Positions 7,372 through 11,772 of a stretch of DNA of 11,772 nt are shown here, in pieces. A model generated the notes under the pieces. It made no database searches. It had not been told where the DNA came from and saw only the letters and a list, made by a program, of their open reading frames with translations. Source of the stretch: Larix sibirica (taxonomy: Eukaryota > Streptophyta > Pinopsida > Pinales > Pinaceae); contig NWUY0300009897.1 in assembly GCA_004151065.3 (NCBI GenBank), forward strand, positions 62,842 to 74,613, in the 5' to 3' direction. The number at the start of each line of letters is the position of its first letter. Position 1 is the first letter of the stretch. Both the position numbers and the translations under genes were made by a program.

Positions 7372-7634
7372 GTGTATATATGGAAATTGGCACACTGTTT
7401 AACTACATCAATACAATCGAAGAAGAGATAAGGATAGAAATTTCCAGCATGAATGATATTTTGGGTGGTGGTTGTTCCCAAAATATGGTGACCACAAGCA
7501 TCACTATTGCAGTGATTTAAGACTCGCTCAACTTCTTCGTGCATAAGACAATGATGAAAGATGGTGTCAACCCCTCGTCTATATAAGACATCATTGATGA
7601 GGAAATATCGAGGAAAATGGTGATGAATATGACG
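7372..7634 (-). pseudogene. Integrase HHCC domain, truncated, first His lost (copy B)
   Basis: Same fragment as 1119-1381 but with two amino-acid changes. Where copy A reads NDCHSDACGHH, copy B reads NHCNSDACGHH, so the first zinc-ligand histidine is Asn here (single base change at 7508) and the preceding Asp is His (7514). The second CxxC cysteine is missing as in copy A. A third change at 7395 is silent. Truncation by the LTR is at the same point. Confidence 0.83.
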
Positions 7635-7671
7635 TCAATCACCTTTTGAAATAAAGGAATGAAAATTTCTA

Positions 7672-8939
7672 GTTAGTAAGAATAAGAGTATGTCTGTGTG
7701 TAATGGGTCTTCGAGAGATAGTAAATAGGTGTTCATCGAAAAGAACATCATTAAGGGGAGGGTTCAATGCGTTGGTGGGGAGGTCATTGTTGAACTTAGC
7801 TAGGGATAAGACTTTCTTTCCCTTAGGAAGTGTGAATTAAAGGTCAAATTCTCGTAGGATGATTATCCATTGAGAAAATGTCGACTTATGAGATTAGCGT
7901 GGGATTGGAATTGGATAAGATTTTGGTTTTAAGCAATAATATGCAATGCCATAATTTTTGGATGACAAAGACAAATGCCAATGATAAATTTTCAACATGA
8001 TTGTAAGGTAGCATGGCACTTGACAAGTTCTTATTCACATAGTATATGGCATGCTCTGAGCCATCATCTTCCTATTGAATTAGAACCCCAACAATTGCAA
8101 ATGGAGCAACTAATAAGTAAAGGACAAATTCCTTTTCAAAGTTAGGTAGGCTAATGAGTGGTATGGAACTGAGGGCCCACTTTAATGTATTAAAAATTCT
8201 TGGGCATGGTTATCCAATACAAAGGCTTTGTCAAACCACAAGAATCATAAGAATCCATGAGTAGTGGTGGTGTAATCAAGAAAAAAATCTTCGAAGGAGG
8301 TTTGCTTTATCTTGGAGGCTATACATTTGTCCCAAATTTTTAGGTGGGGGAAGCTCGGAAATGGACCAAAATTTCAAATGGTAGATAGTGGCACATGTTT
8401 TATAGATAATTAATCCTAAAAGGTGGTCGAGGAGTACACAAAAGACACTCTTTAGAGGATTCGAGCAGAGATTGTATTATTGACATCGAAGGAAGATAAA
8501 TCAAAGGAATATAATACAAAGATAATTCAGGTGGTGGGATCACTTCTTTGATCTGGTAGTGAGATCATCTAGGTATGTTATAATCAAATTCCCTAAGTCA
8601 TGAAAAAAAATGGCATAGCTTTATTGAAAGTAGCTCCAGTGTTCTTCAAAATAAAATTCATAACTCAATAGACAAATGTCATCAAAGGGGTAGTGAAGGT
8701 AGTTTAGTATTGGTCTTAGGGAAGAATGCGGATCTAGTTGTATCTTGGAAATCCATCCATAAATGAAAGGATTTTGTGGCCAGCAAATTCATTGATGACC
8801 TAATCAATGAAAGGTGTTGGGTAATTTCCCCATAAGTATGTTTTTCTATGACTCCCTCTATGACAAAAATATCTACTTTAATGGTGGGTGAAATGTTAGT
8901 TGTATTACCTTCTTCAAATCCATCTAGAGTGGGTATCAA
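7672..8939 (-). pseudogene. Reverse transcriptase-RNase H region of gypsy pol, broken (copy B)
   Basis: I see no base difference from copy A across this block. FMDGF (8763-8749), YLDDL (8575-8561), the 8-A frameshift run (8603-8610), the RNase H motifs and the in-frame stops (for example 8800, 8734, 8716, 8704, 8665, 8072) all lie at the equivalent places. The RT N-terminal segment is missing here too. Confidence 0.88.
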
Positions 8940-10492
8940 TTTTTAAACCAATCAACTTTTCCAAGTGGAAATAATTATTTAGATTGAATAAAGTATTGGT
9001 TATTCAATATGGTTTGAGGAAAAAAATAGCAACGATGATACATAGTGTCCCATGGATAGTTGGGATTGGTGAGGGATTCCAAGTTCTCTTCATTTGAGTT
9101 TAACACTATAGGAAGAGTTTCTTATAGATTAGATTGTATTGTGCATGTACTATAAGGAAATGGTAGAATAGGGTATTGGTCCACTTGGTACCTCAACTCA
9201 CTACAAGGTTTGGTTCATATACATTGCTCCTAATAATGAGGAAATGCAACTAGAGGAATAGGGATCTACTGATGAGGATGTTAAAGATATACTAGGCATC
9301 AAATAGATACGTATGTTCATTCCCATTAATGAGGAAGTACAATCATTAGATGAAGACCCTAGTGAGGAGGAAACATAGTATATGGAAATCGATTTTTCAT
9401 CATCTGTGATATATGGATGTTGAGTTTTAGTAATCGGATGAGGTGGTGTCAGTGGCTAACTTGGAAGAAGAAGTGATGCTATGGAAAATTCAATAGAAAT
9501 CAAGATATGTGGTTGACTAGTGTAGGATGTTGTTATGGATGGGAAACAATGCCCAGATAATGTGCATTGGTGAACAACATTTGATTCTACATTGGTTGAG
9601 ATGTAGAGGATTGATATGGAATTTGCATTGCTCACTGTGGGTTGAGGTCCACTCCTAGTAGTTGGTGAGGGAAGTGTAGGTATTTTTGTTGGCATGGAAT
9701 CAACATGGTGAACAATAGCAAGGGATTCTCAAAAGAGAGGCATTAGAGGAAAATGATGGGAATAGTGACCATAGTTATCATATAAAACAAAAGGATGGTT
9801 GGTCCACAATGATTTATTATGTTCGATAGGGGCCTCAATATGGGAGATTTATACAACTAGTATAGTTTCATTGATTCCTAATTCATCGTCGTTCATTGGT
9901 TGGTGAAGATATGGGAGTGAAGGGAATTTATTAGTAGCATGTCTAGATAGGTTGCACCGAGCGCAAGGAGGTAGGAAACAAATAGGTGGTTGTATCAGTG
10001 TTTGGTATGGGATATCAATATACTTGGGTTTCTTGTTCTTGGCCTTAGCCATTGGAGGTTTGGGTTGGTCAATGGGTTTAATTTTTAGTTGAGGTGTTGA
10101 AGGGATTTTGACAAGTCAAGCCTGATTTAACACTAGTTGCAATATCAACACTGTGGACATAGTTATGGATTTATACTAAGTCTAGGGTACCAATGGCATG
10201 CTTAGTTGAGATGGTTGTAGATACCATATTGGGATACCCAAGGAGAGGTTAGGAATACTCTGCATAGACATTCAAAGGGGTGGATACAGAAAGGGGGTTT
10301 GTGGAAAGGGAGACCCCAGATTCAGGATTCTACTCCATATGGGCATGGAAAGAGTAGGTATGTTAGAAATCCCATGTGTTTGAGGTGATGATGCAACGTT
10401 TGGTGTAGACCCAAGGGTGTCTTGATTCTTGGACGATTAGGTGGTGCACATATTAGATGTATTTAGTTTTTTTATAATACGAGTTGGGGCGC
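8940..10492 (-). pseudogene. Protease-RT linker of gypsy pol (copy B)
   Basis: Equivalent of 2687-4239. Thirteen of the 17 substitutions between copies fall here (from 9034 to 10152), mostly transitions. No new coding frame is opened by these changes. The two visible ATG-initiated pieces (9695-9456 and 10052-9849) translate as in copy A. Confidence 0.55.
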
Positions 10493-11013
10493 TATAATAA
10501 TTACCTAGTAAGGTGGAACCTTTGAAGACTCATGGCCCTATGCTTGTAAAAGTAGAAATAGTTTGGTTCTCGTCTAAGGTAGGTAAGACGATGTTTGTAT
10601 TGAGTACTTGAGCATTGGGTTAATAAGTGAGTTAGTCAATAGTGATGTCCTTTTTGTTATGAGGAAACAATATATTTTTATACATGGAATAAGTGACTAC
10701 TTTCATAGCACACATGCAAGTACATCCAACAAATATGTTATACTCCAACGGGGCATTGAATACCCCTACATCAATTAAAACCATTTTATCGATCAACTCG
10801 ATAGGTACATTTTGGTAAATCCCTTCTCCCTGCAATCGATGACCATCATATTCTCTAAGGGTGATTGTAAATGGTACTAATATAGGGGATCCAAATTGAT
10901 TGTAGACATTAGAAAACATGGCACACATAGAGGATCCCTCATTTTTAATGCACTAATCGACATAGTCACCATTATATTGATGGATTCCTGGAACATGAGT
11001 TAGCAAAAGCCCT
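10493..11013 (-). pseudogene. Gypsy aspartic protease region, inactive (copy B)
   Basis: Same as copy A, including the Asn in place of the catalytic Asp and the stops after ITID and LTY. One difference at 10750 gives NAPLEYN where copy A has NALLEYN. Proline is the usual residue in this family (A-P-L-D/E-Y-N), so copy B keeps the ancestral state here and copy A is derived. Confidence 0.8.
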
Positions 11014-11179
11014 AATATAAGGGTTGTGACTTAGATTCTCGACCACAAAAAATATAAGATTTAAAGCAAATAAACCATTCATCAATGTAACATGCAATCA
11101 TAACTATGAATAAACTCATAAGAAATTTGTCAAAATAAGAAGATAATTCACAACTAATTGGATGCTTTACATTAACTTA

Positions 11180-11539
11180 CCAATGAATATGACAGTTATA
11201 CAAAATACAGACATGAGAGTAGCTTGATGGAATGAAGGTGGTCTCCAATGTTGCTCTATCAAGATAGTTCTTTACTTCCTTGAATGTTCTTGGCTCATTT
11301 ACTTGGTAGATGGAGGCTAGATGAGGGAGAGTAGAAGAAGTGGTATTCATGTCTCTTGATAAAATACTAGCATAACCTTGCTATGATTGGTAATTATACA
11401 GTTTGACCCCTAGTGGTCTCTTTACATTTTTTATGACAAACCCTAAAGAATACTCTCTTCGATTTAGCTTTACTTTTAGCAAAGAGGTAAATCCATGCAT
11501 TCTAATGATAACATGAGTTTCTTTAGTTTGGACAAAGAG
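11180..11539 (-). pseudogene. Unrecognised coding-like frame, possible gag remnant (copy B)
   Basis: Equivalent of 4927-5286 with no base difference seen, including the internal TAG (11381-11383). It contains the same IYQVNEPRTFKEVKNYL phrase. The 30-nt repeat pair is at 11480-11562. Confidence 0.35.
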
Positions 11540-11772
11540 CTAACTCCATGCATATTGATGATTAGAAGAATTTGACACCTTGTAACTACTTCTAGGGAAT
11601 TGTGTGTGCACCAATTAGGCAGATGCTTTCCTTGATTCCTGGTGAGAATCTCGAAATTAAAAAAAAATGGAGTTTTTAGGGTAGCATAGTTCTTGATGGA
11701 TCTTCTGTCTTGGGAGCACACCTAATGAGGCAATATATGTGATGGCCTCAAAGGGTAAATATTTTTTAAGAG

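Larger units (their letters stand above)
6699..11772. repeat. Long direct repeat, copy B (truncated by window end)
   Basis: Copy B reproduces 438-5519 in the same orientation to the last base of the window. It lacks 8 nt present in copy A (one unit of a CTCCAACT-type doublet) within the LTR. The sequence to its left (6698 and below) is unrelated to the sequence left of copy A, so the shared region starts abruptly at the LTR edge. Confidence 0.97.
7372..11772 (-). mobile_element. Decayed Ty3/gypsy (Tat-like) retrotransposon, copy B (partial)
   Basis: Same minus-strand domain order, stops and frameshifts as copy A: integrase HHCC, RNase H, RT, linker, protease and the gag-side frame. It is cut on the right by the window end before the region equivalent to 5520-6693. 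Identical inactivating lesions mean it did not arise as an independent insertion. Confidence 0.85.

Noticed and set aside
1-11772. CRISPR arrays, tRNA or rRNA genes, bacterial-type operons, intact host genes
   Set aside because: No regularly spaced short palindromic repeats, no cloverleaf or rRNA signature, and no uninterrupted gene-length frame on either strand.

Overview
The window looks like repeat-rich plant nuclear DNA. It is AT-rich, has no intact gene, and is built almost entirely from decayed LTR retrotransposons. The plant assignment rests on the element family: a Ty3/gypsy polyprotein of the Tat-like, RNase-H-bearing plant type. A large-genome plant such as a gymnosperm would fit, but the sequence does not fix the species. 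No novel defence, metabolic or mobile system was found.

The main architecture is a very long direct repeat. Copy A (438-5519) and copy B (6699 to the last base, 11772) align at a constant offset of 6253 nt after one 8-nt indel near the left edge. By eye they differ at only 17 positions from base 549 to 5519. The first ~110 bases are far more divergent. Copy B is cut by the window end. A single ambiguous base (n, 6694) lies five bases before copy B starts, so the duplication may be real (tandem, ~6.25 kb unit) or an assembly join of two contigs or haplotypes.

Each copy has the same nested layout, all on the minus strand. Reading minus-strand 5' to 3' (right to left): possible gag remnants (6032-5760, seen only for copy A, and 5286-4927); protease remnant (about 4760-4240); a long protease-RT linker; reverse transcriptase and RNase H (2686-1419); and the zinc-binding HHCC start of integrase (1381-1119). 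The integrase is then cut by a second element, a ~0.68-kb LTR-like sequence (1118-438), probably Copia-type. It has a minus-strand TATA box, tandem repeats in its U3-like part, and in copy A a Met-tRNA-type primer-binding-like site just past its end (435-419). Bases 1-437 would then be internal sequence of that inserted element.

The pol reading frame is dead: many in-frame stops, at least two frameshifts, a missing N-terminal portion of RT and a lost protease aspartate. The stops examined are shared by both copies, so the element decayed first and was copied later at the DNA level (or the copies are alleles). Region 5520-6698 is single-copy in this window and holds the likely upstream part of the same gypsy element plus sequence I could not identify.
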